64,000 bases of DNA, from contig NZ_JADYVE010000001.1 of assembly GCF_020193655.1 (NCBI RefSeq), positions 1,364,001 to 1,428,000 of the forward strand. The letters are read 5' to 3'. Made by a program: the position numbers and the translations under genes. This stretch comes from Ensifer sp. IC3342. GTDB lineage: Bacteria; Pseudomonadota; Alphaproteobacteria; Rhizobiales; Rhizobiaceae. A model generated the notes under the pieces. The model was not told where the DNA came from. It worked only from the letters and a program-made list of their open reading frames with translations, and did no database searches. Of the stretch, positions 7,416 to 18,049 are shown piece after piece; positions within the stretch are counted from its first letter, which is position 1, and the number at the start of each line of letters is the position of its first letter.

Positions 7416-8051
7416 TCAATGCGCGCCGGACATGTCGCCCAGCACTTCCTTCGACGCAACCGTTGAATCCGCGTTCAGCTTGTAGACCATCGGCACTCCG
7501 GTCGCGAGGTTGAGCTTGAGGATCTGTTCCTTGGTCAGCTTGTCGAGCACCATGACGAGCGAGCGCAGCGAGTTGCCATGGGCGGCGATCAGCACCTTCT
7601 GGCCCGAAAGCACGCGCGGCAGGATATCGGTAAGGTAATAGGGCCAGACGCGCGCGCCGGTATCGCGCAGGCTCTCGCCGCCCGGCGGCGGGACGTCGTA
7701 GGAGCGGCGCCAGATGTGCACTTGCTCCTCGCCCCATTTGGCACGCGCGTCGTCCTTGTTGAGGCCGGAAAGATCGCCGTAGTCGCGTTCGTTCAGCGCC
7801 TGGTCGCGAATGGTTTCGAGCGAGGACTGGCCGACGGCGTCGAGAACGAGCTGGCAGGTGCGCTGGGCGCGAATAAGGGAAGAGGTGAAGGCGATGTCGA
7901 ACTTGATGCCGTACTCGGCGAGCGCCTTGCCGCCCGCTTTCGCTTCCTCGACACCGAGCTCGGTCAGGTCCGGGTCGCGCCAGCCGGTGAACAGGTTCTT
8001 CAGGTTCCAGTCGCTCTGGCCATGCCGAACGAGAACGAGGGTGCCGCTCAT
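7416..8051 (-). CDS. gpmA: 2,3-bisphosphoglycerate-dependent phosphoglycerate mutase
   Basis: 211-residue cytoplasmic glycolytic/gluconeogenic enzyme interconverting 3- and 2-phosphoglycerate through a phosphohistidine. The histidine-phosphatase motif [10 protein letters not shown] is at residue 6, with [21 protein letters not shown] in the middle and the second catalytic histidine in [11 protein letters not shown]. The length is the short form usual in alphaproteobacteria. dapB lies 27 bp upstream on the same strand, so gpmA is probably the last gene of a dapB-gpmA unit. The 3' end faces a RIME-like repeat. Confidence 0.95.
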   Translation of the reverse strand: MSGTLVLVRHGQSDWNLKNLFTGWRDPDLTELGVEEAKAGGKALAEYGIKFDIAFTSSLIRAQRTCQLVLDAVGQSSLETIRDQALNERDYGDLSGLNKDDARAKWGEEQVHIWRRSYDVPPPGGESLRDTGARVWPYYLTDILPRVLSGQKVLIAAHGNSLRSLVMVLDKLTKEQILKLNLATGVPMVYKLNADSTVASKEVLGDMSGAH

Positions 8052-8078
8052 TTCATTTCCTCTTGAAAGATTTGAGTG

Positions 8079-8897
8079 TCAGTTGAGCCCGAGAACATCG
8101 AGCATGGAATAGAAGCCGGGCTTCTGGTTGCGCCCCCAAAGGGCGGCCGTGACCGCGCCGCGCGCGAAGATCGAGCGATCCGTGGCGCTGTGGGAAAGAG
8201 TGACCTGCTCGCCCTCGCCCGCGAGAATGACGGAATGTTCACCGACGACGGAACCGCCGCGCAAAGTGGCAAAACCGATCGCCCCTTCCGGGCGTGCTCC
8301 GGTGTGGCCGTCCCTGACCCGGACGGAATGATCTGCGAGCGCGATGCCGCGGCCCTTGGCCGCCGCTTCTCCGAGCAGGAGCGCCGTGCCCGACGGGGCA
8401 TCAACCTTGTGCTTGTGGTGCATTTCCAGAATTTCGATGTCCCAGTCTGCCGCTTTAAGCGCGCGCGCCGCCTGCTGCACCAGCACGCCAAGAAGATTGA
8501 CGCCTAGGCTCATATTGCCCGACTTGATGACGCGCGCATGCCGCGCCGCTGCGCGGATCTTCGCCTCGTCGTCGGCCGAGCAGCCGGTCGTGCCGATGAC
8601 GTGGACGATGCGTGCCTGCGCCGCCAGCCCGGCGAATTCGACCGTGCCTGCCGGCGACGTGAAATCGAGAACGCCTTCCGCCTCGACGAAGGCCTCGAGC
8701 GGCTTGTCGGTGATGGCGACATCGATCGGCCCGAGCCCGGCGACTTCGCCCGCGTCACGGCCGATGAACGGCGAGCCCGGCCGCTCCACTGCGGCGTGGA
8801 GGCGCACGCCGGCCACGCCGTGAACGATCCGGATCAGTGTCTGGCCCATCCGGCCGGCCGCACCGACCACCACGAGCTTCATATCCGTTTCGCTCAT
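8079..8897 (-). CDS. dapB: 4-hydroxy-tetrahydrodipicolinate reductase
   Basis: 272 residues. It reduces hydroxy-tetrahydrodipicolinate in lysine and diaminopimelate (peptidoglycan) synthesis using NAD(P)H. The N-terminal Rossmann motif is [10 protein letters not shown]. The family signature [16 protein letters not shown] holds the catalytic histidine and lysine, and [14 protein letters not shown] follows. It starts at ATG 8897 with AAGGGAA upstream; ATG 8882 is a weaker alternative. It lies between an MsbA-like exporter gene (19 bp upstream) and gpmA, all on the minus strand. Confidence 0.95.
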   Translation of the reverse strand: MSETDMKLVVVGAAGRMGQTLIRIVHGVAGVRLHAAVERPGSPFIGRDAGEVAGLGPIDVAITDKPLEAFVEAEGVLDFTSPAGTVEFAGLAAQARIVHVIGTTGCSADDEAKIRAAARHARVIKSGNMSLGVNLLGVLVQQAARALKAADWDIEILEMHHKHKVDAPSGTALLLGEAAAKGRGIALADHSVRVRDGHTGARPEGAIGFATLRGGSVVGEHSVILAGEGEQVTLSHSATDRSIFARGAVTAALWGRNQKPGFYSMLDVLGLN

Positions 8898-8916
8898 CGT
8901 CGAATTCCCTTGGCTT

Positions 8917-10722
8917 CTATAGGATTGCGTCTTCCGCCGTCATGTCCGAGGCGCTGCCCTGAAGATTGTGCAGCCGAGCGTAAAGACCGTCCGGACGCTG
9001 TGCAAGCTCCTCATGCGTGCCCTCCTCGACGACGCCGCCGTCCTTCATGACGATGATTTTGTCGGCGTTGACCACGGTCGAAAGCCGGTGAGCGATGACG
9101 ATGACCGTGCGGCCGCTCATCGCCCGATCGAGCGCCTTCTGCACCGCAGCCTCGGACTCGGTATCGAGGGCGGAGGTCGCTTCATCGAGAAGGAGGATTG
9201 GCGCATTGCGCACAAGTGCGCGTGCAATCGACAGCCGCTGGCGCTGGCCGCCCGACAGCGTCACGCCGTTCTCGCCAACCGGCGTATCGTAGCCCTGCGG
9301 TTGCGCCAGGATGAAATCATGGGCGTAAGCGAGCCGCGCCGCTTCCTCGATTTCCGCGTCCGTAGCCGCCGGCCGGCCATAGCGAATGTTGTCGCGGATC
9401 GAGCCTTCGAAGAGGTACGGTTGCTGCGAGACATAGGCAAGTCCGTTGCGCAGCGACTGCTTGGTGACCCCGGCGATATCCTGTCCGTCGATGAGAATCT
9501 GCCCCGACTTGGGGTCATAGAAGCGCGGGATAAGGCTGATGATGGTCGACTTTCCGGCACCCGAAGGGCCGACCAGCGCCGTCGTCTTGCCGCCCTCGGC
9601 GCGGAAGCTGACCCCCTTCAGGATCTCGTCGCCGCTGCCGTAGGCGAAGCGCACGTCACGCAGTTCGATCGTCGCCTCGCCGAATTTGATTTCGGTTGCA
9701 TCGGGACGGTCGCGCTGATGCGGCACCGTGTCAAGAATCTCATAGATCATGCGCGCGTTGACCGCCGCGCGCTCCAGCGACACCTGCAGACGCGCCAGAC
9801 GCCGTGCCGGGTCGTAGGCCATCAAGAGCGCGGTGACGAAGGCGAAGAACGCGCCCGGCGGGACGTTGCCGTAGATCGTGCGGAAAGCCGAGTAAGCGAG
9901 CACCGACGATATCGCCAGGCCGGCAAAGGTTTCCGTCATCGGCGCGGTGCGTTCGCTGAGCCGCGCGATCCGGTTTGCCCGGTTTTCCGCCCGGTCGATG
10001 ATCGACTCGACCTTGCGGCGCAGTTCGTTTTCCATCGTGAACGCCTTGACGATGGTAATGCCCTGGATGGTTTCCTGCATGGCGCCGAGCACGCGGCTGT
10101 TGACCTCGACGGCCTCGCGCGTCGCCAGGCGCAGGCGCTTCGAGACATAACGCAGGCCGAGAAGCAACGGCGGCGCGACAAAAAAGACGATGAGCGAGAG
10201 CAGCCAGTCCTTGCTGAACATGACGCCGATGAGCCCGATCAGGGTCAGAAAGTCGCGGGCGATCGACGTCACCGTCATGTTGAGCACGTCGCGGATGCCG
10301 CTGACATTCTGACTGATCTTGGCGGCAAGCTGCGCTGAGCGCATGTCATGGAAATAGCCGACGCTGAGCGCCATCAGATGCGCGTAAAGCCGGCGCTGAT
10401 AGCGCGCGACGATATTGTTGCCGATCTTCGAGAGCGCGACCGCCTGTCCGTAGGTCGCAAGACCCCGCAGGACGAAGGCCGCGAAGATTCCGGCGCAGAT
10501 CCACAGCACGATATCAGCGCGCCTGTTGGCGAAGGCCTCGTTGATCACGCTTTCCATGATCCAAGCCGTGAAACCGGTCGTCGCCGCCACGACCACTAGG
10601 CAGGCGATGGCAAAGGCATAACCCCGGATGTGGTCGCGGCCGTTTTCGGCAATGACGCGCCTCAGGATTCCGGTAATCGTGTCGGAATCGACTGCGCGCT
10701 GTTTTCTATTCTTGGCGTCCAA
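8917..10722 (-). CDS. MsbA-like ABC exporter (fused membrane and ATPase domains)
   Basis: About 601 residues: a six-helix exporter domain (first helix near [17 protein letters not shown]) followed by an ATPase domain with Walker [10 protein letters not shown], signature LSGGQRQR, Walker [13 protein letters not shown] and H-loop IAHRLST. Half-transporters of this type dimerise in the inner membrane and flip lipids or lipid-linked molecules, as MsbA does for lipid A. The start is uncertain: TTG 10722 has GGGAAG upstream and gives the usual family length. GTG 10869 would add 49 poorly conserved residues and overlap the glucokinase gene by 35 bp. It lies upstream of dapB and gpmA on the same strand. 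Confidence 0.88.
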   Translation of the reverse strand: MDAKNRKQRAVDSDTITGILRRVIAENGRDHIRGYAFAIACLVVVAATTGFTAWIMESVINEAFANRRADIVLWICAGIFAAFVLRGLATYGQAVALSKIGNNIVARYQRRLYAHLMALSVGYFHDMRSAQLAAKISQNVSGIRDVLNMTVTSIARDFLTLIGLIGVMFSKDWLLSLIVFFVAPPLLLGLRYVSKRLRLATREAVEVNSRVLGAMQETIQGITIVKAFTMENELRRKVESIIDRAENRANRIARLSERTAPMTETFAGLAISSVLAYSAFRTIYGNVPPGAFFAFVTALLMAYDPARRLARLQVSLERAAVNARMIYEILDTVPHQRDRPDATEIKFGEATIELRDVRFAYGSGDEILKGVSFRAEGGKTTALVGPSGAGKSTIISLIPRFYDPKSGQILIDGQDIAGVTKQSLRNGLAYVSQQPYLFEGSIRDNIRYGRPAATDAEIEEAARLAYAHDFILAQPQGYDTPVGENGVTLSGGQRQRLSIARALVRNAPILLLDEATSALDTESEAAVQKALDRAMSGRTVIVIAHRLSTVVNADKIIVMKDGGVVEEGTHEELAQRPDGLYARLHNLQGSASDMTAEDAIL

Positions 10723-10834
10723 AAAGCCCGTCTTCCCTGAGCTCGCTACGGCGTTCCGTGTACCGGCATCGCCCGTCCGGGGCTCTATAGTGCTTTGATG
10801 CTGTTTTGGCGAGTCTTTGCGAACATTCGGCCGG

Positions 10835-11854
10835 TCAGCTTCTCCAGCGCCGTCCCTCCATTGCAACACCGAAGTCCCTCGGCGTGCGCGCGAAGGCGGC
10901 GAGACCGGAAAGTGCCGCCATCGGGTGGACGACGGCGAAAGTCGGAATCGTTCGCATCAGCGCCGAATGGGGCGCCTTGTCCTCGAAGGCCGCGCGGAAT
11001 TCCGGCCGCATCAAAGCCGGCAATATTTTCTGCGAGATGCCGCCCGCCAGGAACACGCCGCCGCGAGCCATGAAGATCAGCGCCATGTCGCCGGCGACGC
11101 GACCAAGATAGGTGCTGAAGAGCGACACCGTCTCGATAGCCGCCGGATCCGAGCCGGAAAGCGCGCTGGTCGTCACCGCCGCCTGGTCGGTGAGCAGCGG
11201 CTCCTCGCCATTGGCGGCGCAGACCGCCCGATAAAGGTTCATGATGCCGCGACCGCACAGAATCTGCTCGCCCGCCATGCGGCCCTCGATCGGCTCCAGG
11301 AACGGCCAGATCCGGAAATCGCGCTCGGTGCGCGGACCGATATCGACATGGCCGCCCTCGCCGGGCACGGGGATCCAGGTGTGCTGCGCGAAAACCAGGC
11401 CGGCAACGCCAAGGCCCGTTCCGGGACCGAGCACGACGCGCGACGTCGACGGGCGGACGCTGCCGCCGCCGATCTGGACGAGATCCTCGTCGGCGGGTGT
11501 GGCGATCGCGAGCGCCTGCGCCTCGAAGTCGTTGATGATCAGCACGTCGGCGAGACCAAGGCTCGCCAGCATGTCCTTCGGCCGAATCACCCAGCCGGCA
11601 TTCGTCAGCGGAATTTCGTCTCCCTTGATCGGCCCTGCGACCGCCAGGATCGCCGAGCGCGGCTGAACGGAGGTCTTGTCGAGGATGCACTTCTGCATCG
11701 CCTCCTCGATCGTCGCGAAATCACCCGTCTTGATCGGTGGCAGTTGCTTCGGTTCGGCATAGGTATCGATCAGCAGCGCGAAACGCGCATTCGTTCCACC
11801 GATGTCGCCGATCAATATCGGAAAGGGAAAGCCGTGGTCACTCGCACTGAGCAT
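10835..11854 (-). CDS. glk: Glucokinase
   Basis: About 339 residues. It phosphorylates glucose to glucose-6-phosphate with ATP in the cytoplasm. The N-terminal phosphate motif [15 protein letters not shown] and the [13 protein letters not shown] and [10 protein letters not shown] segments are those of the bacterial GLK (not ROK) family. ATG 11854 has AGGACGGA about 8 bp upstream and gives the family length; ATG 11881 would add nine residues. Methylglyoxal synthase is encoded just downstream in the window coordinates but upstream in transcription order (stop 11902), so mgsA-glk look co-transcribed. Confidence 0.92.
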   Translation of the reverse strand: MLSASDHGFPFPILIGDIGGTNARFALLIDTYAEPKQLPPIKTGDFATIEEAMQKCILDKTSVQPRSAILAVAGPIKGDEIPLTNAGWVIRPKDMLASLGLADVLIINDFEAQALAIATPADEDLVQIGGGSVRPSTSRVVLGPGTGLGVAGLVFAQHTWIPVPGEGGHVDIGPRTERDFRIWPFLEPIEGRMAGEQILCGRGIMNLYRAVCAANGEEPLLTDQAAVTTSALSGSDPAAIETVSLFSTYLGRVAGDMALIFMARGGVFLAGGISQKILPALMRPEFRAAFEDKAPHSALMRTIPTFAVVHPMAALSGLAAFARTPRDFGVAMEGRRWRS

Positions 11855-11901
11855 TGCAAAATCCGTCCTGATCGCGGTCATGGAATCTTCGAGACTGTGT
11901 A

Positions 11902-12282
11902 TCAGTTGCGCTGGAAGGCGATCAACTCTTCCGCCGTGGCACGGTTCAGCGCCATCGGGATGTCATAAACGATCGCCAGGCGCATCAACGCCTTGACGTC
12001 GACATCATGCGGCATGGCAGTCAGCGGATCGACGAAAAAGATGAGGAAATCCACGTCGCCGGTGGCGATCATCGCGCCGATCTGCTGGTCGCCGCCGAGC
12101 GGTCCGCTTTTGAGGCGGGTGATATCGAGCCCGGGACAAGCCTCCAGAACGCGGCCGCCGGTCGTGCCGGTGGCGACGATCTTCCATTTGGAGAGCACCG
12201 CCTCGTTTGCCTTGGCAAAGGCGGCAAGATCATCCTTCTTCTGATCGTGGGCAATCAGGGCAAGACATTTCCGATCGGCCAT
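11902..12282 (-). CDS. mgsA: Methylglyoxal synthase
   Basis: 126 residues. It converts dihydroxyacetone phosphate to methylglyoxal and phosphate, a glycolytic bypass that relieves phosphosugar accumulation. Family motifs are [11 protein letters not shown] at the N-terminus, [24 protein letters not shown] and [18 protein letters not shown], which contain the catalytic aspartates and histidine. It precedes glk on the minus strand. A feedback-sensitive bypass beside a hexose-entry kinase makes metabolic sense. Confidence 0.95.
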   Translation of the reverse strand: MADRKCLALIAHDQKKDDLAAFAKANEAVLSKWKIVATGTTGGRVLEACPGLDITRLKSGPLGGDQQIGAMIATGDVDFLIFFVDPLTAMPHDVDVKALMRLAIVYDIPMALNRATAEELIAFQRN

Positions 12283-12401
12283 GCTGCCTCTCCAGCGTCA
12301 ACTTTAAATCGATTTGAAAGCCCTATACATGAGCATTGCGCAATTGGAAAGTCAGCAGGGCCGGCGGAGCTCGGCCTATCGAGTCGCCTCCGTCCGGACG
12401 G

Positions 12402-13487
12402 CTATTGCAACGCAGGACGAGGCAGGGGCACCGGAATGTTTTCCAATGGCGCCGCGGCCGCGGCGCCGATGACCGCTTCGATGCTCGTCGCGGCGGCGGG
12501 AACGGCGGTCGCGGGAGCCGAAGCGGTGGTCGCGGCGCGGTAGGCCGTGCCGTAGGTCGCTTCCTGCCCGGAAGTCGGAGCCGGGCCGTCGAGTACCAGG
12601 GCGCAGGCCTTCGGCAGATCCGAAAGCTTTGCAAATTTCGGCTTCACGGGCTTTTCCGGCTTCTTCTTTGGCTTTGCCCAGGGCGCGTCGGTGAACCACC
12701 AGGCGAGCGACTTGTCGCAGCCGTCACCCGCCGGCACCCGCGCCTGGCCCTTGCAGCCAACGGAACCATCGGGGCACTTGATGCGAATGTGGAAATGATA
12801 GTCGTGACCGTAGATCGGCCGGACCTTGCCGAGCGCCGACCGATCGCCCTTCCAGGTGTCGCAGAGCTTCTTCTTGATCGCCGGATTGACGAAGACGCGC
12901 TCCACCTGGGGATAGCTTGCCGCCATCATGATCAGCCGCGCGTGACTGGGCGTCCATATGGACGGATCGACGGTCAGGAACTTGTTCTTCTCCAGCATCG
13001 AGGTCGCGGAAATCGATTCGCGCTCCTCATAGGTCAGCGTCCTCTGCGGCATCGGTGTCAGCCAGATGTCGGCGTCGAGACCGATCTGGTGCGATGCGTG
13101 GCCGGAGGTCATCGGACCGCCGCGCGGCTGCGATATGTCGCCAAGCAAGAGGCCCGGCCAGCCGATCTTCCCGGCTGCGTCCTGCGAGAAACGCTCGATC
13201 AGCGCGATCATTTCCGGGTGGCCCCAGTGTCGATTGCGCGAAAGGCGCATTGCCTGCCAGGTCGGCCCGTCCGTCGGGATCGCGACGCCGCCCGCCAGGC
13301 AGCCCTTCGCATAAAAGCCGTAGGACGAAGGCGCCATCGCCGCCGGCAATGCCTTGGCGCCAAAGAGTTCCTTCGCAGGCGTTCCGTCAGCCGAAGCGGC
13401 GTCGGTGGCCAGAAGGCTCGCCCCCACGATCAAGCCCAGCATTGCCGAACCGCAGCGTCGAAAGGCAGCCGCTATTTCAAGTCTCAT
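12402..13487 (-). CDS. mepA: Penicillin-insensitive murein endopeptidase
   Basis: 361 residues with a signal peptide (about 1-33, ending SLLATDAASADG), so the product is periplasmic. MepA is a zinc metallopeptidase of the LAS group that cuts D-alanyl-meso-diaminopimelate crosslinks in peptidoglycan. Visible ligand motifs are SGHASHQIGLDADIW near the middle and GHDYHFHIRIKCP further on. The C-terminal 80 residues are Pro/Ala-rich and low complexity, longer than in E. coli MepA (274 residues). It is monocistronic by layout, with mgsA 119 bp downstream. Confidence 0.9.
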   Translation of the reverse strand: MRLEIAAAFRRCGSAMLGLIVGASLLATDAASADGTPAKELFGAKALPAAMAPSSYGFYAKGCLAGGVAIPTDGPTWQAMRLSRNRHWGHPEMIALIERFSQDAAGKIGWPGLLLGDISQPRGGPMTSGHASHQIGLDADIWLTPMPQRTLTYEERESISATSMLEKNKFLTVDPSIWTPSHARLIMMAASYPQVERVFVNPAIKKKLCDTWKGDRSALGKVRPIYGHDYHFHIRIKCPDGSVGCKGQARVPAGDGCDKSLAWWFTDAPWAKPKKKPEKPVKPKFAKLSDLPKACALVLDGPAPTSGQEATYGTAYRAATTASAPATAVPAAATSIEAVIGAAAAAPLENIPVPLPRPALQ

Positions 13488-13572
13488 TCCAATCCCCCGG
13501 TCGGCGGCAGCGCCGGTATCGCACGCGGTCTGCCTTCACCCCTATCCCGAATCACCGCACTTGCCCGAGGCT

Positions 13573-13670
13573 ACAGCGCAGCGCGTCCGACGCGCAAAGA
13601 TCGCTGCAGCACTTTGAATTGCTGCATGATTTTGTCCTTAAACCGGTCCCGATTTAAGGAATCACGCAGT
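13573..13670. repeat. Rhizobial palindromic element in the mepA-yejA spacer
   Basis: The 301-bp gap 13488-13788 holds this GC-to-AT element: it starts ACAGCGCAGCGCG, contains CTTTGAATTGCTGCATG, and has an inverted repeat TCCTTAAA (13635-13642) with TTTAAGGA (13653-13660). From memory, closely similar segments are dispersed through rhizobial genomes, often near gene ends. The remainder of the gap holds a promoter-like site before yejA and nothing else I recognise. Confidence 0.5.
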
Positions 13671-13720
13671 GGCGGGTCACCCGGATGTGACTCAAAAATT
13701 TCGCCTGATTTTGGGCAAGT

Positions 13721-13749
13721 CCTGTCAATTGCCCTGATTTCGCCTATTC
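13721..13749 (+). promoter_or_regulatory. Candidate promoter of the yej operon
   Basis: CCTGTC (13721-13726), a 17-nt spacer and CTATTC (13744-13749) resemble the Sinorhizobium vegetative consensus CTTGAC-17-CTATAT with four matches in each hexamer. The start would lie about 33 nt upstream of yejA ATG 13789, and AAGGGAAG sits in a ribosome-binding position. Confidence 0.4.
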
Positions 13750-13788
13750 TGGCTCGAAAGATTATCAAACGACAAGGGAAGCAACTGG

Positions 13789-15645
13789 ATGCTGGATTTG
13801 AGCGGTATTGCGAAGACGAACCTGGCGACCGCACTTCTGGCAATATCTCTGCTCTTACCCCCCGGCCCGGTCGGCGCGCGTGCCCAGGAGCAGCCCACCT
13901 GGCACCATGGTCTTTCGCTCGTCGGCGAGCTCAAATATCCACCAGGCTTCGAACGCTTCGACTACGTGAACCCCGATGCCCCGAAAGGCGGCGACGTCCG
14001 GCTGTCGCAGACCGGAACCTTCGACACATTCAATCCGCTCCTCGAAAAGGGTGAGGCGGCCGTTGGCCTGTCGCTCGTTTTCGACACGCTGATGAAGCCC
14101 GCCGATGATGAAATTTCGACCGCCTACGGCCTGATTGCCGAAAGCGTTTCGTTCCCGGACGACATCTCTTCCGCCACATTCCGCTTGAGGAAGGAAGCGA
14201 AGTGGTCGGACGGCAAACCCGTGACACCGGAAGACGTGATCTTCAGCTTCGCGAAGGGCAAGGAGCTGAACCCGCTCTACCAGAGCTATTACAAGCATGT
14301 CGTCGGGGCGGAGAAGACCGGCGAGCACGAAGTCACATTCCGCTTCGACGAGAAGAGCAATCGCGAGCTGCCGCACATTCTCGGCCAGCTCCTGATTGTC
14401 CCGAAGCACTGGTGGGAAGCGTCCGGTCCGGACGGCAAGCCGCGCGACATCACACGCACGACGTTGGAGCCGGTGATCGGCTCTGGCCCCTATCGAATCG
14501 CTTCGTTTTCGGCCGGATCGCAGATCCGTTATGAACGGAGGGATGACTATTGGGGTGCAAACCTCAACGTCAATGTCGGGCAGAACAATTTCGGTTCCAT
14601 CACCTACACCTTCTTTGGCGACAGCGGCGTCGAATTTGAGGCGTTCCGGGCCGGCGACATCGATTTCTGGCGCGAGACCCAGGCGCGCCGATGGGCGACC
14701 GGTTATGACTTTCCGGCGGTCAGGGAAGGGCACATAAAACGCGAGCAGGTGCCATTCAGGGCAACCGGCGTGATGCAAGCGCTGGTGCCGAACATGCGCC
14801 GCAAGCCATTCGATGACGAGCGTGTGCGCGAGGCCCTCAACTATGCGCTCGACTTCGAGGAGTTGAACCGCACAGTCTTCTTCGATCAGTACACGCGTGT
14901 GAACAGCTATTTCTTCCTGACGGAACTGGCCTCCACCGGCCTCCCGCAGGGTCGCGAGCTCGAAATCCTGAACGAGGTCAAGGACAAGATTCCGCCGGAA
15001 GTATTCACCACACCCTATGCCAATCCCGTCGGCGGCACACCGCAGAACGCGCGCGACAACCTGCGCAAGGCGATCGGGCTCCTGAAGGAGGCCGGCCTCG
15101 AGCTCAAAGGCAATCGTATGGTGAATACGGCAACCGGCAGGCCGTTTTCCTTCGAGATTCTCTTGAGCAGTCCGATGCTGGAGCGGGTGGTGCTGCCTTA
15201 CGCGCAGAACCTCAAGCGGATCGGCATCGAAGCGAGTGTGCGCACCGTCGACCCGTCGCAATATACGAACCGCGAGCGGGCCTTCGACTATGACATGACC
15301 TGGGAGGTCTGGGGGCAGACCTTGAGCCCGGGAAATGAACAGGAGGACTTCTGGGGTTCGACATCGGCTACGCGGGAGGGTTCGAGAAACTATGCCGGCA
15401 TCAGCGATCCGGGCGTCGACGCCCTGATCAACCGCGTCATCTTCGCCAAGGACCGCGACACGCTCGTTGCCGCCACGAAGGCGCTCGACCGGGTGCTGCT
15501 CGCCCACCATTACGTCGTGCCGCTCTACTACCCGAAGGCAGCAAATATCGCCTATCGCGATACGGTCAGCAGGCCGCCGGAACTGCCGAAATACGCGATC
15601 GGCTTTCCGGACATCTGGTGGTGGACGGCCGCCGCCAACCAATGA
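13789..15645 (+). CDS. yejA: Peptide ABC transporter, periplasmic binding protein (YejA type)
   Basis: 618 residues with a signal peptide ending near PVGARAQEQ (about residue 33). It belongs to the SBP_bac_5 oligopeptide-binding family: RLSQTGTFDTFNPLLEKGEAA, then TFRLRKEAKWSDGKPVTPEDVIFSF (the family signature), and PLYYPKAANIAYRD near the end. The long form and HHGLSLVGELKYP start match YejA proteins, which bring in peptides (microcin C in enterics; antimicrobial-peptide tolerance in Sinorhizobium by literature). It is followed by yejB, yejE and yejF, with an unusually long 179-bp spacer before yejB. Confidence 0.92.
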   Translation: MLDLSGIAKTNLATALLAISLLLPPGPVGARAQEQPTWHHGLSLVGELKYPPGFERFDYVNPDAPKGGDVRLSQTGTFDTFNPLLEKGEAAVGLSLVFDTLMKPADDEISTAYGLIAESVSFPDDISSATFRLRKEAKWSDGKPVTPEDVIFSFAKGKELNPLYQSYYKHVVGAEKTGEHEVTFRFDEKSNRELPHILGQLLIVPKHWWEASGPDGKPRDITRTTLEPVIGSGPYRIASFSAGSQIRYERRDDYWGANLNVNVGQNNFGSITYTFFGDSGVEFEAFRAGDIDFWRETQARRWATGYDFPAVREGHIKREQVPFRATGVMQALVPNMRRKPFDDERVREALNYALDFEELNRTVFFDQYTRVNSYFFLTELASTGLPQGRELEILNEVKDKIPPEVFTTPYANPVGGTPQNARDNLRKAIGLLKEAGLELKGNRMVNTATGRPFSFEILLSSPMLERVVLPYAQNLKRIGIEASVRTVDPSQYTNRERAFDYDMTWEVWGQTLSPGNEQEDFWGSTSATREGSRNYAGISDPGVDALINRVIFAKDRDTLVAATKALDRVLLAHHYVVPLYYPKAANIAYRDTVSRPPELPKYAIGFPDIWWWTAAANQ

Positions 15646-15824
15646 AACCCTTGCGCTCGAGCTGGCTCTCGATTCCAAATGCAAAAGGCGAATCACTTAA
15701 ATACGGCAGTGGCCGAGGCCGAAATGCACGGCAAGGAGTATCAGGCATTGAGACGAAATAGACGGCAACCCGAAGCACCGCGGATCGACGCGACCCGCGG
15801 CAAGACGATGCTGAGGTTCGCCTG

Positions 15825-16907
15825 ATGGGTGCCTATATCCTGCGTCGGCTGCTCCTGATGATCCCGACGATCATCGGGATCATGGCCATCTCCTTCGCCG
15901 TCGTGCAGTTCGCGCCGGGCGGTCCGGTGGAGCAGGTGATTTCGGAGCTAACCAACGCGGCCGGATCGGACCGGCTCACAGGCGGCGGTGGCGATCTGCT
16001 CCAGGGGGGCGGCGACGAAGGCGGCCGATATCGCGGGGCGCAAGGTCTCGATCCCGAATTCATCGCCAAGCTCGAGAAGCAGTTCGGTTTCGACAAGCCG
16101 CCACTCGAACGCTTCCTGTCGATGATGTGGAACTATGCCCGCTTCGATTTCGGCGAAAGCTTCTTCCGCAACACGTCCGTTGTCGACCTCATCGTCGACA
16201 AGATGCCGGTCTCCATCTCGCTCGGCCTCTGGATTCTCGTCTTTTCCTATGCCATCTCGATCCCGCTCGGCATCAAGAAGGCCGTCACCGACGGCTCGAC
16301 CTTCGATGTCTGGACGTCCGGTGTCATCATTATCGGCTATGCCGTTCCGGGCTTCCTTTTCGGCATCCTCTTGATCGTGGTTTTCGCCGGCGGATCCTTC
16401 TTCGATTGGTTCCCGCTACGCGGCCTCGTCTCGGACAATTTTTATGAGCTCCCCTGGTGGCAGAAGATCCTCGACTACTTCTGGCACATGACGTTGCCGC
16501 TGATTACGCTCCTGCTTTCGGCCTTCGCGACGACGACGCTGCTCACCAAGAACTCCTTCATCGACGAGATCAAGAAGCAATATGTGACGACGGCGCGCGC
16601 CAAGGGCTTGAGCGAGCGGCGGGTGCTATACGGTCATGTCTTCCGCAACGCCATGCTGATCGTCATCGCCGGCTTTCCCGGCGCCTTCATCTCCGCCTTC
16701 TTCACAGGCTCGCTGTTGATCGAATACATCTTTTCGCTCGACGGGCTCGGCCGGCTCGGCTACGACGCGGTCGTCAAGCGGGACTATCCGATCGTCTTCG
16801 CGACCCTCTATATCTTCTCGCTGATGGGCCTCTTCGTCAGCTTGATCTCCGACCTGATCTATACCTGGGTCGACCCGCGCATCGACTTCGAGCGGAGGGA
16901 CGTCTGA
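15825..16907 (+). CDS. yejB: Peptide ABC transporter permease YejB
   Basis: 360-residue inner-membrane permease of the DppB/OppB type. It begins [20 protein letters not shown], has a periplasmic insert rich in glycine (about residues 50-75), and carries the EAA-type coupling motif around [24 protein letters not shown]. Six membrane segments are apparent, ending with [21 protein letters not shown]. The stop overlaps the yejE start by one base (TGATG), so translation is probably coupled. The 179-bp gap after yejA holds no gene. Confidence 0.92.
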   Translation: MGAYILRRLLLMIPTIIGIMAISFAVVQFAPGGPVEQVISELTNAAGSDRLTGGGGDLLQGGGDEGGRYRGAQGLDPEFIAKLEKQFGFDKPPLERFLSMMWNYARFDFGESFFRNTSVVDLIVDKMPVSISLGLWILVFSYAISIPLGIKKAVTDGSTFDVWTSGVIIIGYAVPGFLFGILLIVVFAGGSFFDWFPLRGLVSDNFYELPWWQKILDYFWHMTLPLITLLLSAFATTTLLTKNSFIDEIKKQYVTTARAKGLSERRVLYGHVFRNAMLIVIAGFPGAFISAFFTGSLLIEYIFSLDGLGRLGYDAVVKRDYPIVFATLYIFSLMGLFVSLISDLIYTWVDPRIDFERRDV

Positions 16908-18049
16908 TGAGTACGGTCACGACCCTTCCCCGCCAAGACGGAGCTCCCGCCAAAGGCTGGTTGACACCGATCGGACGGCGGCGCTGGCAGAACTTCAAGG
17001 CCAACCGCCGCGGCTACTGGTCGTTCTGGCTCTTTCTCGTCCTCTTCGGCCTCAGCCTGTTCGCGGAGTTCATCGCCAACGACAAACCGATCGCCGCCTC
17101 TTACAAGGGCGAGATTCTGTTTCCGGTTCTGGTCAATTATCCCGAGGAGAAGTTTGGCGGATTTCTTGCCGAAACGGACTACCGCTCCGATTTCATCCGT
17201 GACGAGATCGAGGCCAATGGCTGGATGATCTGGCCGCCGATCCGCTATTCCTACCAGACGGTCAACTCGAACATTCCCCACTCGGCGCCGACGCCGCCCT
17301 TCTGGCTGATGAGCAAGGAGGAGCGCTGCGCCGCCTACCCGCAAGGTGCCGCCGATCCGGGCTGCACGCTCGGCAACCTCAATTGGCTCGGCACCGACGA
17401 CCAGGCGCGCGACGTGATGGCGCGGATGATCTACGGTTTCCGTATCTCGGTGCTCTTCGGCCTGCTGCTCACGATTGCTTCCGCCGTGATCGGGGTTTCG
17501 GCTGGTGCCGTCCAGGGCTATTTCGGCGGCTGGACCGACCTCCTGCTGCAGCGCTTCATCGAGATCTGGTCGTCGATGCCGGTGCTCTACATCCTGCTGA
17601 TAATCGCCGCCATCCTGCCACCCGGCTTCTTCATCCTGCTCGGCATTATGCTGCTTTTCTCGTGGGTCGGCTTCGTCGCTGTCGTGCGGGCCGAATTCCT
17701 GAGAGCCCGCAACTTCGAATATGTGAACGCCGCACGCGCGCTCGGCGTCGGCAACGGTACGATCATGTACCGCCACCTGCTGCCGAACGCGATGGTTGCC
17801 ACGCTCACCTTCCTGCCCTTCATTCTCTCCGGCTCGATCACCACGCTGACGTCGCTCGACTTTCTCGGTTTCGGCATGCCGCCGGGTTCGCCCTCGCTTG
17901 GCGAGATGATCGCCCAGGGCAAATCCAACCTCCAAGCGCCGTGGCTGGGGCTGACGGCCTTCGCGGCCATGTCGGTCATGCTTTCGCTCCTGATCTTCGT
18001 CGGCGAAGCGACACGCGACGCGTTCGACCCAAGAAAGACGTTCCGGTGA
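16907..18049 (+). CDS. yejE: Peptide ABC transporter permease YejE
   Basis: 380-residue DppC/OppC-type permease. An N-terminal NRRGYWSFWLFLVLFGLSLF helix is followed by a large periplasmic loop (about residues 60-165), with the NWLGTDDQARDVMARMIYGFRIS motif typical of the family. The coupling loop is EFLRARNFEYVNAARALGVG. ATG 16907 overlaps the yejB stop by one base, and the gene ends in a 4-base overlap with the yejF GTG start, so yejBEF are translationally linked. Confidence 0.93.
   Translation: MSTVTTLPRQDGAPAKGWLTPIGRRRWQNFKANRRGYWSFWLFLVLFGLSLFAEFIANDKPIAASYKGEILFPVLVNYPEEKFGGFLAETDYRSDFIRDEIEANGWMIWPPIRYSYQTVNSNIPHSAPTPPFWLMSKEERCAAYPQGAADPGCTLGNLNWLGTDDQARDVMARMIYGFRISVLFGLLLTIASAVIGVSAGAVQGYFGGWTDLLLQRFIEIWSSMPVLYILLIIAAILPPGFFILLGIMLLFSWVGFVAVVRAEFLRARNFEYVNAARALGVGNGTIMYRHLLPNAMVATLTFLPFILSGSITTLTSLDFLGFGMPPGSPSLGEMIAQGKSNLQAPWLGLTAFAAMSVMLSLLIFVGEATRDAFDPRKTFR

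Noticed and set aside
8968..10338. 456-codon frame opposite the ABC exporter
   Set aside because: Antisense shadow of a gene with all ATPase motifs; no ribosome-binding site or domain.
12336..14054. Long plus-strand open frame opposite mepA
   Set aside because: It lies antisense to a well-conserved gene, has an Arg/Gly-rich composition typical of high-GC shadow frames and no domain. The same applies to long antisense frames at 13855-15696, 22320-23852, 25870-27732 and 28313-30550.
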